Origin: Acidobacteriota bacterium
GTDB lineage: Bacteria > Acidobacteriota > Terriglobia > 20CM-2-55-15
DNA: 64,000 bases
Assembly (NCBI GenBank): GCA_022821145.1
Contig: JAJEEE010000051.1
Span: forward strand, 1-64,000
Reading direction: 5' to 3'
Under the pieces are notes generated by a model, which saw only the letters and a program-made list of their open reading frames with translations, had not been told where the DNA came from and searched no databases. A program made the translations under genes and the position numbers. Within the stretch, counting starts at the first letter, position 1, and each line of letters starts with the position of its first letter. Below, piece by piece: positions 27,109-34,714 of the stretch.

Positions 27109-27710
27109 GGTCTGCGCGTTGGTGGATGACAATGTTGGGATTCAGACTGCCGGCGGCTGGCGCGCGACGATCGAGATCTGCGCCGCGGCCGGTCTTCTCG
27201 ACTCCCCAATCAGACCCGACGACGTGCTACCGCCGTCTCGATAGGGGGCCAAGCCTGACACACGGACTCTCAACGGGGGGAGGTTCCCATGCCCAGAGAC
27301 ATCCGGGCATGGCTCTGATGGTCTCGTGGATTCCCGCCTGGAGAGTGGTAATCGACGGGGGAATAACGGTTCGCTCTGTGAAAGTAAGTCATTTAGTATG
27401 AATAACGTGACGGGATGCAGGAATTAGCGCTGCCCGAGTGAAGTCGAGGCGGACCGCTCCGGGGCATCCCGGCGATCCTGTTCGAGTTGCGCCCCGCTCG
27501 GCGCCGCCGCTCGTATGAGTCCAGCGTTTCCCCGAGTTGTGAGGCGTTCCTCGCACCGGAAGCCAGCTACACGAATTCGTGCTTCGTTCGTCGCGGTCGC
27601 CTGCTCCCGATCACCGGAATGGCCCGCCCCTGGAACTCAGTGACGCGTGACACTCGGCGTATGATCGCGACGATGTCAAGCAGGACTTCGGCGGAAGCCG
27701 GGGCGCCGGC
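27109..27710. other. non-coding stretch between MITE-like element and 5-alpha-reductase gene
   Basis: No convincing gene is seen on either strand. It contains a hairpin with 8-bp arms (CCATGCCC at 27287-27294 and GGGCATGG at 27305-27312, 10-nt loop) and a short A+T-rich patch around 27380-27410. Base composition is more mixed than in flanking genes, consistent with decayed or foreign DNA. Confidence 0.5.
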
Positions 27711-28436
27711 ATGAACCTCGATTCGTCGGGCTTCACCCTGGTCAGCCTTGTCTGGGCCGCCCTGGCCGTGCCGGCGTTCATCTACATTCTGGTCGGGACC
27801 GACTACTCGGGCCGGGTCGGAGGAGAACCTCGTGGTCCGCGCATCACGGCGCGCTGGGGTTGGTTCGGCATGGAACTCCCCGCGCTGTTCGTGCTCCCAG
27901 CCGTCTATCTGTCGGCCGGGAATCGCCATGTGGTGGCCGACCTGCTGGTCGCCGCGTGGATGGTCCACTACGTGAACCGGGTTCTGGTGTGGCCGTGGAT
28001 TTCCCAGCGCTACGGCCGTCCGGTTCCCGTCGCCACGTGTGTCTCGGCCGTGGTGTTCAACGTCATCAACGGCCTGCTCATCGGTTGGCACTTCGCGTAT
28101 GTCGCCGATTACCCGAGCGACTGGTTCCTGGACGCGCGGTTCATCGTCGGCGCCGCGGCGTTTCTCTCGGGAGCGGCCTTGAACCTGACCTCCGACTATC
28201 ACGTGGCGCGGCTGCGTTCCAGGAATCAGGGCCGGTACGTCATGCCCCGGGGCGTTGCGTTCAGGTTTCTTTCGTCTCCGAATCTGGTGGGCGAGATCGT
28301 CGAGTGGATCGGGTTCGCGCTCATGGCATGGTCGCTGCCGGCGGTGGCGTTCGCGATGTGGACGATGGCCAACCTGATCCCCCGGGCTCTCTGGCGGCGT
28401 CGATGGTACCGGGAGACGTTCCCCGAGTCCGTTTGA
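27711..28436 (+). CDS. steroid 5-alpha-reductase-like membrane protein
   Basis: 241 aa with six or more membrane segments. The C-terminal 3-oxo-5-alpha-steroid 4-dehydrogenase signature is clear: GRYVMPRGVAFRFLSSPNLVGEIVEWIGF (parts: YVMPRGVAFRFLSSPN, GEIVEWIGFAL) and RALWRRRWYRETFPE. YVNRVLVWPWISQRYGRP matches the HY.NR...P motif that binds NADPH and substrate in this family (mammalian SRD5A is about 255 aa). In bacteria such enzymes may reduce enone lipids or sterols. The substrate is unknown. Confidence 0.85.
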   Translation: MNLDSSGFTLVSLVWAALAVPAFIYILVGTDYSGRVGGEPRGPRITARWGWFGMELPALFVLPAVYLSAGNRHVVADLLVAAWMVHYVNRVLVWPWISQRYGRPVPVATCVSAVVFNVINGLLIGWHFAYVADYPSDWFLDARFIVGAAAFLSGAALNLTSDYHVARLRSRNQGRYVMPRGVAFRFLSSPNLVGEIVEWIGFALMAWSLPAVAFAMWTMANLIPRALWRRRWYRETFPESV

Positions 28437-28470
28437 ATGGAGTCATGGACCCGTCGACTGGCGCCGTGTT

Positions 28471-28549
28471 AACCGGCTGACGCGGGAGCGGAGCCCGGGA
28501 CGAGTCCGCAACCTGCTCGTGTTCACGCTTCGAACCAAGAGAGCTTGAA
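28471..28549 (+). pseudogene. remnant of a quinoprotein gene 3-prime end
   Basis: The 60 nt at 28471-28530 match 24393-24452, the end of the PQQ propeller gene, at about 49 positions. They translate as NRLTRERSPGRVRNLLVFTL against NRLTPELSPGQANNLFVFAL. The frame continues RTKRA and stops at the start of the next gene. Nothing of the upstream gene body remains. It looks like a degenerate duplicate, about 4.1 kb downstream of its likely parent. Confidence 0.55.
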
Positions 28550-28968
28550 TGGAAAAACAGCCTCCCGTAGATCGACGCGAGTTCGAAGCGAGGTTGTTCG
28601 CACTCTGTCGGAATCGTGAGATCGTACTGCCGCGGAAGCAGCGCGATCGTCACATCCTGTTTCGCGCGATCGCTCAAACGCTGGCGAGCAAGAGTCCGTA
28701 CTCGGAACGAGAGTTGAATGGTTCGCTTGACGCGTGGGCGGCCTCGGTCGGCGTCGATGCGTCCTTGGACCGTGTTTCGCTGCGCCGCTATCTGGTCGAG
28801 TCGGGATATCTCCGGCGCGACGATGCAGGAACACGATACACGGTCCGCCTCGAAGGAAACGAAGCCGTATCGTTCGATGAGGACGTAGAAGCGCTCGACG
28901 TCGTCGACTTCGTTCGGTCTTCGAAGGCGCGCGCCAACGATCGAAAACGTCAACGGCTGAACCGATAG
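28549..28968 (+). CDS. DUF2087 domain protein, copy 1
   Basis: 139 aa, soluble, no signal. The DUF2087 pattern is LPRKQRDRHILFRAIAQTLA, then YSERELNGSLDAWAASVG (winged-helix-like), then DRVSLRRYLVESGYLRRDDAGTRY (key residues RRxLVExG..RRxxxGxxY). The N-terminal 25 residues (MEKQPPVDRREFEARLFALC) differ from those of copy 2. From LPRKQR onward it is 99/113 identical to copy 2 at 33011-33412. Such domains are seen in small transcriptional regulators. The role is unproven. Confidence 0.75.
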   Translation: MEKQPPVDRREFEARLFALCRNREIVLPRKQRDRHILFRAIAQTLASKSPYSERELNGSLDAWAASVGVDASLDRVSLRRYLVESGYLRRDDAGTRYTVRLEGNEAVSFDEDVEALDVVDFVRSSKARANDRKRQRLNR

Positions 28969-29022
28969 AGCGCGGTGGCCGGCTGATGCCCGTCCCGATC
29001 GATCCGGTCGTCCGTCGAGCCG
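28626..29022 (+). repeat. 397-bp direct repeat, copy 1 (DUF2087 gene plus downstream 54 nt)
   Basis: Colinear without gaps with 33070-33466 at a constant offset of 4,444 bp. It covers most of the DUF2087 gene and the following GATAGAGCGCGGTGGCCGGC segment to GAGCCG. The match ends exactly where the IS21-type end begins (29023). Confidence 0.8.
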
Positions 29023-29426
29023 TGTTGGACGACATGGAGAACTGACCCCCTGGCGACATTGAAAACTGACCCCCCTGCGGAGGGAGGAGTCGGAGAGATG
29101 AATCGAATACAGGATCATGCTCCGTGGGAGAGGAGGCCACGGGGAGAGGCGATGATGAATTCGGAAGAGGTGGAGGCGATGCTCCACCTACATGCGTTGG
29201 GATGGGGATTGAAGCGGATCGCGAGGGAATTTGGATGCAGTCGGAACACGGTGAGGCGGTACTTGGCCGTTGGAGGGTGGGTGGCCTACAGTCGGCCGGC
29301 CCGGGGCGGCAAGCTGGAAGATCGGGACGCGACACGCCTTCCCTCGCATCCGCCGTCGGCCCGTTTCGGAGGTCGATACGGCTGGTGTCAACGTTTCACG
29401 CAATCCATGTCAGTTCGATTCCGTTA
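29023..29426 (+). mobile_element. IS21-family left-end remnant
   Basis: Begins TGTTGGACGAC and carries two tandem 24-nt repeats (29031-29054 and 29055-29078) sharing AACTGACCCCC, the layout of multiple transposase-binding repeats at IS21-family ends. These are followed by the start of an istA-like gene, which is cut off. No istB and no right end are seen, so the element is a truncated, immobile remnant. Its right boundary lies somewhere between about 29310 and 29426. Confidence 0.7.
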
Positions 29427-29427
29427 G
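29098..29427 (+). pseudogene. istA: truncated IS21-type transposase istA
   Basis: An N-terminal fragment: EAMLHLHALGWGLKRIAREFGCSRNTVRRYLAVGG is the HTH_21 DNA-binding domain of IstA (key stretch IAREFGCSRNTVRRYL), then YSRPARGGKLED. After about 29320 the frame runs into unrelated sequence and ends at 29427, where a full IstA would need several hundred more residues including the DDE core. Starts at 29098 (good GGAGAG site) or 29152 are possible. Confidence 0.7.
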
Positions 29428-29807
29428 TAGCTGCACCACCAACAATGAGAGAAATCGTAGATGCACCAGCACTCTTCCGAACCGTTGGAGCACCCATATC
29501 CACCGTACGGGTATTCCGGGCACTCAGGGTCCTCATGTTCCCCCGTAGCCATCCAGCCATACCCACACTGGTAAGACGAGGGGTGACCGCTGCAGCAGGT
29601 GTAAGTGCCGCATACTCCGCCCGGGCAAGTCGAAAGGGAATCGCCGAGAATCCGACATTGGAAGGCCGGCTTGGAGAAAGCAGCCAAACTGGCGAACAAC
29701 CCGAACCCTGCGCATCCCGCCAACTTCAGGAACTCTCGGCGATCATCCGGTGTCTTTCGCCCTCCCCCAGCCTTCAACAACCAGCGTGTCATCCGGTCCA
29801 AGAACAT
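29424..29807 (-). CDS. Tat-signal, 12-cysteine exported protein (MauA-like small subunit candidate)
   Basis: 127 aa. Residues 20-45 form a twin-arginine signal, DRREFLKLAGCAGFGLFASL. The mature part of about 75 residues has 12 cysteines (FQC, TCPGGVC, TCC, QC, EC, GC, ECWC, HCWWC) and several Trp and Tyr, ending CWWCSY. Twelve cysteines equal the six disulfides of methylamine dehydrogenase light chain, also a Tat substrate, but this protein is shorter and I cannot claim homology. ATG at 29807 is chosen because AAGGAG sits 7 nt upstream. An ATG at 29813 would be too close. It lies last in an operon with MauE- and MauD-like genes, whose known role is disulfide formation in MauA. Confidence 0.7.
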   Translation of the reverse strand: MFLDRMTRWLLKAGGGRKTPDDRREFLKLAGCAGFGLFASLAAFSKPAFQCRILGDSLSTCPGGVCGTYTCCSGHPSSYQCGYGWMATGEHEDPECPEYPYGGYGCSNGSEECWCIYDFSHCWWCSY

Positions 29808-29825
29808 TGCCATTCTCCTTGTGCG

Positions 29826-30371
29826 TTATTCGCGGACAGCATCAAAGAACACGCGAACTCCGTCCTCGGTGGGGCCGGCCGTTCCTTTGCGCTTGACAAT
29901 GCCGCCCTGATCGGTCGCTATGAAAAAAGGCGTTCCGGGGATTGTCCATTCCCTGAACAGTAGGCTCGATGCGTCCGAGATTGCCACGACATGGGGAGGA
30001 AATCCTTGCAAGAATTCCCTCGCCGACGACCGATCGCCACGGTGCACAAGCACGACGTCAACGTCGTCGTTGCTGGCCGCAACCATGCTCAGTGGCCCCT
30101 TGACCTGTTCACAAGGCTTGCAATCGATTGCCGTGAAAACGACAACGTTCGGCCTGTCGCGTCCGTGTCCGATCCTGTGTTTCGAGCCATCGATACACTC
30201 GAACTCGATTTGCCATGCTCTTCCGGCAGGAGGCCCGCTCGCGTCGCGGCGTTTCTCCGACTCGATCAATTGTTGTCCAAAGTGCCGGTAAAGAAGAAAC
30301 ACCGCCACAAAGAGAAGAGACACCAGTATCCAGAGCGCCACGTAGCTGAGTAGAAATGGGCTCGCTGTCAT
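29826..30371 (-). CDS. MauD-like membrane-anchored thioredoxin-fold protein
   Basis: 181 aa. One N-terminal membrane anchor (LLSYVALWILVSLLFVAVFL) is followed by a periplasmic thioredoxin fold. NVVVFTAIDCKPCEQVKGPL holds the redox CKPC; PHVVAISDASSLLFREWTIPGTPFFIATD holds the cis-proline loop (IPGTPF) and GGIVKRKGTAG the last strand. MauD proteins have this architecture and are needed for correct disulfides in methylamine dehydrogenase light chain. Its ATG overlaps the MauE-like stop (ATGA), and the 12-cysteine gene follows after 18 nt, which strongly suggests a substrate-enzyme pair. Confidence 0.8.
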   Translation of the reverse strand: MTASPFLLSYVALWILVSLLFVAVFLLYRHFGQQLIESEKRRDASGPPAGRAWQIEFECIDGSKHRIGHGRDRPNVVVFTAIDCKPCEQVKGPLSMVAASNDDVDVVLVHRGDRSSAREFLQGFPPHVVAISDASSLLFREWTIPGTPFFIATDQGGIVKRKGTAGPTEDGVRVFFDAVRE

Positions 30372-30922
30372 CCGGTTCGATTCCTCAAGGACAACAATCG
30401 TTGACGTACGGCAACGACTTCGTGCGTGAGCATCTTGACAGCGAGGAGCCACAGGGCGATGCCTCCTCCTGCCAACAACTCGAACACCGAGACGTCCCGG
30501 ACCCGCTTTACGTCATCGAAGGCAAAGAGTGCCACCAGCGACAGGGCCACCAAGGACATGTCGAAGAAGACCGCTGAGCCGTCGACTGGTCCGCGCCACG
30601 GCCCGAAGCACGAACAGCTCCCGGAGTACCCCCGGCCAATTGCAGTCAACAAAAACACGATGAACACGACGAGCAATAACGCCGTTATCGCAAGTGCCGA
30701 ATTCGCAAAGTCCTCAGTCAATATCATACTTCCCAGCACCAGCTCGAACAGGGCCAAGGGAATTCCAGCGGCGCGAGTGAGGACCGGATGCCTCAAACCT
30801 GCTGCATGTAGAACGTTGACTACTTCCATACGGTTCGCGCGCGTCAGCTTCAGCAACCCGGCCATCAGAAACACGCCGGCAAGTACGAGTCGAATGCTCA
30901 GATTGACGTCAAACACTTCCAT
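30368..30922 (-). CDS. MauE-like integral membrane disulfide-relay protein
   Basis: 184 aa with four membrane helices in the MauE/DoxX layout: VNLSIRLVLAGVFLMAGLLKL, LALFELVLGSMIL, ALAITALLLVVFIVFLLTAI and MSLVALSLVALFAF. The GSCSCFGP motif after TM3 is the C-x-C-F-G signature of MauE, comparable to the redox cysteines of quinone-linked oxidases such as DsbB/VKOR. It likely reoxidises the MauD-like thioredoxin. First gene of the three-gene operon; a 22-nt inverted repeat lies 44 nt upstream. Confidence 0.82.
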   Translation of the reverse strand: MEVFDVNLSIRLVLAGVFLMAGLLKLTRANRMEVVNVLHAAGLRHPVLTRAAGIPLALFELVLGSMILTEDFANSALAITALLLVVFIVFLLTAIGRGYSGSCSCFGPWRGPVDGSAVFFDMSLVALSLVALFAFDDVKRVRDVSVFELLAGGGIALWLLAVKMLTHEVVAVRQRLLSLRNRTG

Positions 30923-30965
30923 TGGCTGATCCGGCCACCCGCGTCCCGCGTAGTCCGAAGTGGAA

Positions 30966-30987
30966 CAGTCGTCCTCCAGGACGACTG
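30966..30987. promoter_or_regulatory. inverted repeat upstream of the MauE-like gene
   Basis: CAGTCGTCCT and AGGACGACTG form 10-nt arms with a 2-nt spacer, 44 nt before the mauE-like ATG and 58 nt after the stop of the preceding gene. It may be an operator, or a terminator-like hairpin for the upstream gene. No clear T-run follows on the transcribed strand. Confidence 0.45.
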
Positions 30988-31044
30988 ACCGCAGTTTCGC
31001 TATCCCTCATTTGTGGTCCATCCGCGGACTTCAAGAGCAGTCGC

Positions 31045-32760
31045 CTATAGCACGACGGCTTCTACGTCCAGTGTCGAGGACGATCTTGGGTCCAGGCGGA
31101 TCCGTTCGGAGAATCGTTCGTATTCGTTCAAGAAGCCTGGGTCTTCCCAATAGGGAAGGCGTACGCTCCGTCCGGCTGCATCAAGCGCAAGAACGGAATA
31201 TTCGCCGGGCGGTACGTTCGCGACTGTGAACAAACCGTAGACGTCCGCCGCGGCCGTGGGAAACCGCAGTAGGGGCCCTCTGCGATTCCGTACCGGAATC
31301 AGGACGACTCGCGCGTTGCGAAGAGGATCACCGTTGGCGCTTCGGGCAATCCCGTCCACCGTCGCTGCGTCATCCGAGACGACAATCGATATTGGACTTC
31401 CGTATCCGGCTGCGGCAAGGCCTTCCCGCAACAAGTCGCGCCCTCCTGACACGATACTGCGCACGTACCAGCCTTGAAGTAATCCGAAAACGCCAACGCT
31501 GTAGAGACCGGGAGGAACGCCCTCGAGATCGAACGCGCCGTCCGATCGAACCGATGATTGACGTGCAAGGAGGTAATCGGTGTCTTGAAGCACGACCCGC
31601 AGGTCCGGGGCCGCAAAACGACTCCCATCCGTACTCGAAACAACGCCCGGAAAATCGCTATTTGCGTTTCGGGCGATCACCTCGAGATCGACGGGCCCGT
31701 CCTCCACAACGAAATACTCCTTGGAAATCGGATTGAGTCTCGTCCAGTCGAGTTCCGGAAATGACTGTTGAATCTGGCGGGAGTATTCGAGAAAGAGCTC
31801 GTATTGGCCCGGCGGAAGTCCGGGAATCGACCATGTTTCGACATCGGTCTGCTCGATGATGGCCTGTTGACGCGTTTCGTGGATCCGGCCTCGCCCGATC
31901 GGACGGATGTGCGCATCGAGGGGGTTATTCTCGGTCCAGTCGAGTGGGACTAACGGATCACGTATCGAAACGCGAACTTCGAAGGCTGTGACTTCCCGGA
32001 AAGTAACGTCGAAACCCGGAAAACTCGCCGCAGTTCGAAGATCGAGCGGAACGGCGTCCTCCGCGAACGGCACACCCGGGTAGTAGTAGGAAATCGCGAG
32101 CGGGCCGTCTGCACTGGATGCGCGCAAGTAGTAACGACGGGCGGCGGCTGTCACCGAGAAGCTGCCGTCAGCCATGGTTTCGGTCGTTCCCCCGGCCAAC
32201 GAGTCGTAGAACACACGTGTCGTCCCGTTGAAATATCCGGCTTCGACCATGGACACTTCGACGGCGGCGACAGGCGCGCCGGACGCGTGGACGACCGACC
32301 CGGAAACCGTCCGTCGTGGCTCCAGCCAAAGCTCGATGTCCGGGCCTTCATGAGGTAGCTGCTCGATCCACGCTCTGACGCGCTGATCCCTCGGAGTATG
32401 GGAGTCTCGGAGACGCAATTCGTATGCTCCTGGCGCCAAATCGAGAAATATGAAGCGTCCGGTGGAGTTGGTGGTCGTCGTACGCCGAGTTTGATCGGTA
32501 TAACTCGCAGCTCGCAATTCGACTTCCACTCCAGGAAACGCCGCGCGCGTTCCGACCTCTCGGACAACACCTTCCATGCGCAACCCCTGCCGCATCGTCA
32601 TCGGTTCTGCCCCCCAAGCCTGGAAAGATTCGCCACCAACTGTCTCGGCCAACACAAACAATGGCACGGGGCTATAGTGCTTGAAGAGTCTGAATCGCGC
32701 AAAGTCATCGCCGATCATCTGCCCGGTCACGGTGCACGCCCCGCCCAAGGACATCCACAT
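31045..32760 (-). CDS. carboxypeptidase-regulatory-like repeat protein
   Basis: 571 aa. Domains recur as in the protein at 20692: MEGVVREVGTRAAFPGVEVEL with STGRFIFLDLAPGAYELRL, RRTVSGSVVHASGAPVAAVE, SDGAFDLEGVPPGLYSVGVF and TVDGIARSANGDPLRNARVV with GLFTVANVPPGEYSVLALD. An export signal is not clear with the start at 32760. An internal ATG at 32718 gives a more plausible leader (about residues 15-45). It is in the same direction as the Mau-like operon, 122 nt upstream, and lies in a less G+C-rich segment. Confidence 0.7.
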   Translation of the reverse strand: MWMSLGGACTVTGQMIGDDFARFRLFKHYSPVPLFVLAETVGGESFQAWGAEPMTMRQGLRMEGVVREVGTRAAFPGVEVELRAASYTDQTRRTTTTNSTGRFIFLDLAPGAYELRLRDSHTPRDQRVRAWIEQLPHEGPDIELWLEPRRTVSGSVVHASGAPVAAVEVSMVEAGYFNGTTRVFYDSLAGGTTETMADGSFSVTAAARRYYLRASSADGPLAISYYYPGVPFAEDAVPLDLRTAASFPGFDVTFREVTAFEVRVSIRDPLVPLDWTENNPLDAHIRPIGRGRIHETRQQAIIEQTDVETWSIPGLPPGQYELFLEYSRQIQQSFPELDWTRLNPISKEYFVVEDGPVDLEVIARNANSDFPGVVSSTDGSRFAAPDLRVVLQDTDYLLARQSSVRSDGAFDLEGVPPGLYSVGVFGLLQGWYVRSIVSGGRDLLREGLAAAGYGSPISIVVSDDAATVDGIARSANGDPLRNARVVLIPVRNRRGPLLRFPTAAADVYGLFTVANVPPGEYSVLALDAAGRSVRLPYWEDPGFLNEYERFSERIRLDPRSSSTLDVEAVVL

Positions 32761-33010
32761 GCTTCCAAGCAGCGATCACGGACCCACTATTCGCCTCCAC
32801 ATCGTCGATCTCGATCAATACGATTGGCATCCGTCCAGGAGCATGTCGGACTTTCGGCGTAAGTCCATGGAATTCAAACACAGGCTCTCTTGGGGCGAAT
32901 TTTAAGTGCATTATTTTCAACAAGATAGATGGGTGGGCCATCGCAAGTCCGACAGGCGCCGAGGCCGTAGCCGGATGTCAGCGCGAGCACATGAGGGGCA
33001 TTGTAGTCGG

Positions 33011-33412
33011 ATGACCACGGATGTCAATGGAGACGCGCGAACGGCGGAAGGATCGGCTCAGGCGGTTGCACTGCCGCGGAAGCAGCGTGAGCGGTCCGTC
33101 CTGTTTCGCGCCATCGCTCAAACGCTTGCGAGCAAGAGTCAATACTCGGAACGAGAATTGAACGGTTCGCTTGACGCATGGGCGGGCTCGATCGGCGTCG
33201 ATGCGTCTTTGGACCGTGTTTCGCTGCGACGCTATCTTGTCGAATCGGGATGTCTCCTGCGCGACGATGCAGGAACACGGCATACGGTCCGCCTCGAAGG
33301 AAACGAAGGCGTATCGTTCGATAAGGACGTAGAAACGCTCGATGTCGTCGACTTCGTTCGGTCGCTGAAGGCGCGCGCCAACGATCGAAAGCTTCAACGG
33401 CTGAACCGATAG
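33011..33412 (+). CDS. DUF2087 domain protein, copy 2
   Basis: 133 aa. From LPRKQR onward it is a diverged copy of the protein at 28549 (14 differences in 113 residues, including C for Y and L for R in LVESGCLLRDD). The N-terminal 20 residues (MTTDVNGDARTAEGSAQAVA) are unrelated to those of copy 1. Both copies keep an open frame, so both may function. GTAGTCGGATG is a weak start context. Confidence 0.72.
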   Translation: MTTDVNGDARTAEGSAQAVALPRKQRERSVLFRAIAQTLASKSQYSERELNGSLDAWAGSIGVDASLDRVSLRRYLVESGCLLRDDAGTRHTVRLEGNEGVSFDKDVETLDVVDFVRSLKARANDRKLQRLNR

Positions 33413-33466
33413 AGCGCGGTGGCCGGCTGATGCCCTTTTCGATCGATCCGGTCGTCCGTTGAGCCG
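33070..33466 (+). repeat. 397-bp direct repeat, copy 2
   Basis: Gap-free partner of 28626-29022. After GAGCCG (33461-33466) the sequence departs from copy 1, where the IS21-type end begins. Confidence 0.8.
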
Positions 33467-33774
33467 GACCCCCGCCGAGTATCAAGTGACGTTCAGCTTC
33501 GACGCGGTCAGACTCCAGGGCCGGGTCCTGGGTTGCGGTGATGGACCCGCGGGCTTCAACGCCGGGCCGTCGCCCGAGGGACGTACCGTCGTCTCGGCCG
33601 CCCACATGGTCAGACGACGGCGAAGGCGGGTTGCCGGACGTGAGACGGGTGTCCGTCCGGGTCTTGACGTCGGAGGATTGCGCATGTAATTTGCTTGTGA
33701 GGCGCAAGCAAGTCTTGCCCTCCTTCCGAGGCCCGCGCTCCGGCGCGGGCTTTCGTGTTTTCGGAGGTTCGCGG
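33413..33774. other. non-coding leader region before the DUF3800 gene
   Basis: No gene is seen. It holds a 7-bp hairpin TTGCTTG/CAAGCAA (33691-33697 and 33705-33711) and the terminator-like hairpin described separately. A short frame at 33459-33689 has only low-complexity arginine-rich content and is not supported. Confidence 0.5.
33731..33761 (+). terminator. Rho-independent terminator-like hairpin
   Basis: GCCCGCGC and GCGCGGGC form a perfect 8-bp stem with a TCCG loop, followed by TTTCGTGTTTT. It sits only 13 nt before the GTG of the DUF3800 gene, so it would end upstream transcription or act as an attenuator in that gene leader. Confidence 0.6.
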
Positions 33775-34518
33775 GTGACGTACTTCGCCTACCTGGACGA
33801 ATTCGGACACATCGGCCCCTACGTCAGCCGGACCGACTCGCGATACAAGGACAGTCCGGTTTTCGGCCTTGCGGGATTCGTGATGTCGGCCGCGGAAGTG
33901 CGCGGATTCGGAACATGGTTCTTCCAACGCAAATGCGAGATGCTCGATTTCGAAATCCGGAGATCGGGTGAACACTCCGCGGTGTGGGAGAAGAAGGGGG
34001 CAAGCCTGTTCACGGTCGCGAACGTGACTCGATACCGCGTGCTTCGCCAGTTCACGAATCGACTGTTCAACAAGATCGAAAGGCTCGGCGGTTTCGTGTT
34101 CTACGTCGGGCTCAGGAAGACGGCCGCGCCGGTAGCGCACCGACCGAACCGGCTTTACGTGAGGGTGTTTCTCGAGGCGATCAAGCGGATCGACGAGTTT
34201 TGCGAAGAGGAAGACGACCCGCAAGACAGCTTTGTCGTGATTCTCGACGAGCATGACCAGCGTGCCGCGCTGATTACCGAGGCCGGACGCAGCATGTACG
34301 GCGGGAAAGAACCACGTCGACATCTCAACGAGCCGCCATTCCATGTAGAGAGCCACCGCTATCAGACACTTCAGGCCGCCGACTGGATTGCGGGGTTGGT
34401 GGGAAGACTGGGGGCTGTCTGATCTGATCCGGCGGCCTTTCCCGAGAATCAGGTGTTCCGCCGTTACTTCGAGCACCGGGTTCATCAGGTGAGCCGCCGG
34501 AGCGAAATCCGGACTTAG
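33775..34518 (+). pseudogene. DUF3800 protein gene with in-frame TGA at codon 216
   Basis: GTG at 33775 with GGAGG 7 nt upstream. Protein begins MTYFAYLDEFGHIGPYV, whose YLDE is the DUF3800 acidic motif; VVILDEHDQ and YQTLQAADWIAGLVGRLGA are the other conserved blocks. The frame then meets TGA (34420-34422) and continues SDPAAFPENQVFRRYFEHRV and SRRSEIRT to a TAG at 34516-34518. That continuation looks like the natural family C terminus (PEN..FRRYF...SRRS), so TGA probably replaces a TGG or other sense codon. The truncated 215-aa product may or may not be active. DUF3800 has an RNase H-like fold and is often found in mobile or defence regions. Confidence 0.7.
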
Positions 34519-34714
34519 AATCTTCTCACCGTTCACGTGACGCCGTCAGGAGCCGTCCTGAAAGGGGGCATCTCCATGCCCTTGCAGAAACTACGGCGAG
34601 ACAGCGTTCGGCTCCGGCGAACTCGACGCGGGGTTCACGATCCATGGAGTTGACCGCCGCAGCCGTCCGGAGGAACCGCCTGCGGCGGTGTTCCGATCCG
34701 CGGGAGTGGAAAGC

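Noticed and set aside
27032-27401. Small open frames in the region after the copper ATPase.
   Set aside because: They overlap the MITE-like hairpin or have no start signal and no coding-like composition.
24459-28470. A transposon carrying the copper ATPase and 5-alpha-reductase between the quinoprotein tail copies.
   Set aside because: No transposase or terminal repeats at the boundaries, and the two tail copies are only about 82% alike, so insertion remains a guess and is reported only as a remnant.
29424-30922. A true methylamine dehydrogenase cluster.
   Set aside because: No heavy chain, MauG dihaem enzyme or amicyanin is present and the small protein is shorter than MauA; only the folding genes resemble mau.
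33459-33689. A 76-aa arginine-rich frame between the second DUF2087 copy and DUF3800.
   Set aside because: Low complexity, no ribosome-binding site, and it runs into the structured leader.
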